A stretch of 64,000 nt of DNA from Acidovorax sp. NB1 (GTDB lineage: Bacteria; Pseudomonadota; Gammaproteobacteria; Burkholderiales; Burkholderiaceae_C), in contig NZ_BJHU01000009.1 in assembly GCF_005405905.1 (NCBI RefSeq), forward strand, positions 1-64,000, given 5' to 3'. The position numbers were made by a program, and so were the translations under genes. This document shows positions 62,334 through 64,000 of the stretch, in pieces. The first letter of the stretch is position 1. Each line of letters starts with the position of its first letter. The notes beneath the pieces are model-generated. The model saw only the letters and a program-made list of their open reading frames with translations. It was not told the DNA's origin and made no database searches.

Positions 62334-64000
62334 ATGCCCGATTTTGCCCCGCTCTCCACCACCCGACGTTGGGCGCTGGGATCAGGCGACAAGCCCCCCG
62401 CGTCGCTGGGCCGGTTTGAGCTGAAAAAGCAGCTGGGCCGGGGTGCGCAGGCCACGGTGTGGCTGGCGGTGGACCCGCGCCTGCAGCGCGAGGTGGCCAT
62501 CAAGCTCATGCGCCCCCTGCAGGACCAGGACCCGTCGGTGCTGGAGCAGTGGCTGCGCGAGGCGCGCCACGTGGGGCGCCTGGCCCACCCGTACATCGTG
62601 CCCGTGTTCGAAGCCGACGTGCAGGGCCTGCAGCCCTACATCGTGTTTGAGTATGTGCCCGGCCGCACGCTGGCCGAACACCTGGCCCAGCAGGGGCGGT
62701 GCACGCCGCACGATGCTGTGGCCCTGATGGTGGATGTGCTCGATGGCCTGCAGGCCGCGCACCAGGCGGGCATCGTGCACCGCGACCTCAAGCCCTCCAA
62801 CGTCATGGTCGATGCCCAGCGGCACGCGCGGGTGATGGACTTTGGCATGGCCGCCCCGGTGCAGGCTGCGCCCGATGCACAACTGGCCAGCGGCACCCCG
62901 GCCTATATGGCCCCGGAGGCCGCCGCAGGCGCAGCGCCCGCCCCGGCCATGGATGTGTACTCCGCCGCCCTGGTGCTGGTCGAACTGCTCTCGGGCAAGC
63001 CGTTGATCCACCAGAAAGACACCTGGCAGGCGCTGTACCGCCTGGCCAATGAGGACCTGGCCTTGCCCGATGACCTGGGGCCGGGCGTGGACGACGGCTT
63101 GCGCGCCATCCTGCAGCGCGGTATGGCGCGCGACCCTGGCCAGCGCTACATGTCGGCGGCGGAGTTCCGCGACGCGCTGCGCGCCTGGGCGGCCCCGGCC
63201 AGCGCCCCTACAGCGGCGAGCAATGCTACGCTGGATTTTTTGCTGCGGCGCATGCGGCACAAGAGCGACTTCCCGGCGCTGTCGGATTCGGTGGCCCGCA
63301 TCCAGCGCGTGGCAAACTCCGAAGACGACAGCATCAGCGACCTCACGCACGAGATCCTCAAGGACGTGGCGCTGACCAACAAGCTGCTGCGCCTGGTCAA
63401 CAGCGTGCATTACGCCCATGCCAGCCGGGGCACCATCAGCACCGTGTCGCGCGCAGTGAGCCTGGTGGGCTTCAATGCGGTGCGCAACATGGCGCTGAGC
63501 CTGGTGCTGCTGGACCACATGCAGGACAAACAGCACGCCAGCCAGATGCGCGAAGAGTTCCTGCGCGCCATGATGGCGGGCTCGGTCGCTGCCGAGCTGT
63601 GTGGTGCCAGCCAGGCGGCCGAAGAGGCCTTTATCGGCGCCATGTTCCAGAACCTGGGGCGCATGCTGTGCGAGTTTTATTTTCCTGAAGAAGCCCGCCA
63701 GGTGCGCAGCCTGGTGGCCTCAGGGCGCGTGGAGGGCGGCGAGGAGTCGGCCGCTGTGCAAGTGCTGGGGCTGGGGTTTGAGGACCTGGGCGTGGGCGTG
63801 GCCCGCGTCTGGGGCCTGCCCGAGAGCCTGCAGCGCTGCATGCGCAAACCGATGGGGTCGCCCATGCAGCGTGCGCCCGAGCAGGGCGTCGAGCGCATGC
63901 GCTGGGCGGCCATGGCCGCCAACGAGGTGGCCAGCACGTTGTTGTTTGGCGACCCCGCCCAGATGGAAGCCCAGCTGGGCCAGGTCGGCACCCGGTACGC
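62334..64000 (+). CDS. Ser/Thr protein kinase-HDOD fusion, cut by window edge
   Basis: At least 555 residues; the C-terminus is beyond the edge. The N-terminal kinase domain (about 25-285) has the glycine loop LGRGAQATVWLAVD, VAIKL with the ATP Lys, HRDLKPSNVMV, MDFGMA (DFG) and GTPAYMAPE, so it should be active. From about 300 on there is a HDOD domain (RVANSEDDSISDLTHEILKD, LRLVNSVHYAHASRGTIS). HDOD domains are phosphodiesterase-like signalling modules; the fusion suggests stress or regulatory signalling. Confidence 0.9.
   Translation, partial: MPDFAPLSTTRRWALGSGDKPPASLGRFELKKQLGRGAQATVWLAVDPRLQREVAIKLMRPLQDQDPSVLEQWLREARHVGRLAHPYIVPVFEADVQGLQPYIVFEYVPGRTLAEHLAQQGRCTPHDAVALMVDVLDGLQAAHQAGIVHRDLKPSNVMVDAQRHARVMDFGMAAPVQAAPDAQLASGTPAYMAPEAAAGAAPAPAMDVYSAALVLVELLSGKPLIHQKDTWQALYRLANEDLALPDDLGPGVDDGLRAILQRGMARDPGQRYMSAAEFRDALRAWAAPASAPTAASNATLDFLLRRMRHKSDFPALSDSVARIQRVANSEDDSISDLTHEILKDVALTNKLLRLVNSVHYAHASRGTISTVSRAVSLVGFNAVRNMALSLVLLDHMQDKQHASQMREEFLRAMMAGSVAAELCGASQAAEEAFIGAMFQNLGRMLCEFYFPEEARQVRSLVASGRVEGGEESAAVQVLGLGFEDLGVGVARVWGLPESLQRCMRKPMGSPMQRAPEQGVERMRWAAMAANEVASTLLFGDPAQMEAQLGQVGTRY

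Overview
The window is GC-rich (visibly well over 60%) and densely packed. It looks like chromosome from a betaproteobacterium of the family Comamonadaceae, most likely Acidovorax or a close relative. The evidence is the aerobic box benzoyl-CoA pathway with a BoxR-type regulator, a Bug-family solute-binding protein, paired cyanophycin synthetases with their ABC transporter and DUF1854 partner, and scattered intergenic repeats of a type I associate with Comamonadaceae. No tRNA, rRNA or CRISPR array was seen. Genus assignment is inference from gene content.

Left edge (1-0.6 kb): nested insertion debris. The end of an IS21-family element abuts the last 41 codons of an IS3-family transposase, which abuts the C-terminal third of an NhaR-like LysR regulator. 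0.8-7.6 kb: a UvrD-like ATPase gene converges on a tightly overlapping four-gene operon (DUF3348, DUF802, OmpA/MotB-like, DUF2894). That operon looks like an uncharacterised MotA/MotB- or ZorA/ZorB-type motor with a very long coiled-coil tail.

7.9-23 kb: aromatic-acid island. boxC-boxB-boxA run leftward from a promoter embedded in a 40-bp palindrome with a TGCA-N6-TGCA core. boxR lies just upstream on the same strand. Divergent from boxR run a DUF4863 protein, boxD, benzoate-CoA ligase and an alpha/beta hydrolase. A Crp-like regulator, a Bug solute-binding protein, a carnitine-dehydrogenase-like enzyme and a feruloyl-CoA synthase follow. Benzoate would be activated to benzoyl-CoA, epoxidised by BoxAB, ring-cleaved by BoxC and oxidised by BoxD.

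23-34 kb: mixed housekeeping and signalling: an HU protein with a Lys/Ala-rich tail, a GGDEF diguanylate cyclase, an M14 peptidase, hydrolases, a SPOR protein, a TerB-like protein, an acyl-CoA synthetase preceded by a coupled mini-ORF, and a DsbA-like oxidoreductase. 34-42.4 kb: cyanophycin locus. Two cphA paralogues with complementary active-site losses and a translationally coupled creA are divergent from an ABC transporter-DUF1854 pair.

42.7-64 kb: a small protein behind a likely sigma-28 promoter, an EF-hand protein, a cytosolic 5'-nucleotidase with an orphan GspF, a lipoprotein behind a perfect 28-bp palindrome, an LLM flavoenzyme, a CZB-domain protein, an M48 protease, ruvC, cdsA and plsC separated by a tandem repeat, an AraC/P450 divergent pair, mtgA, aroE, tonB, an RNB exoribonuclease, a PglL/Wzy-type membrane enzyme, a YqiA-like esterase and, cut by the right edge, a Ser/Thr kinase-HDOD fusion.
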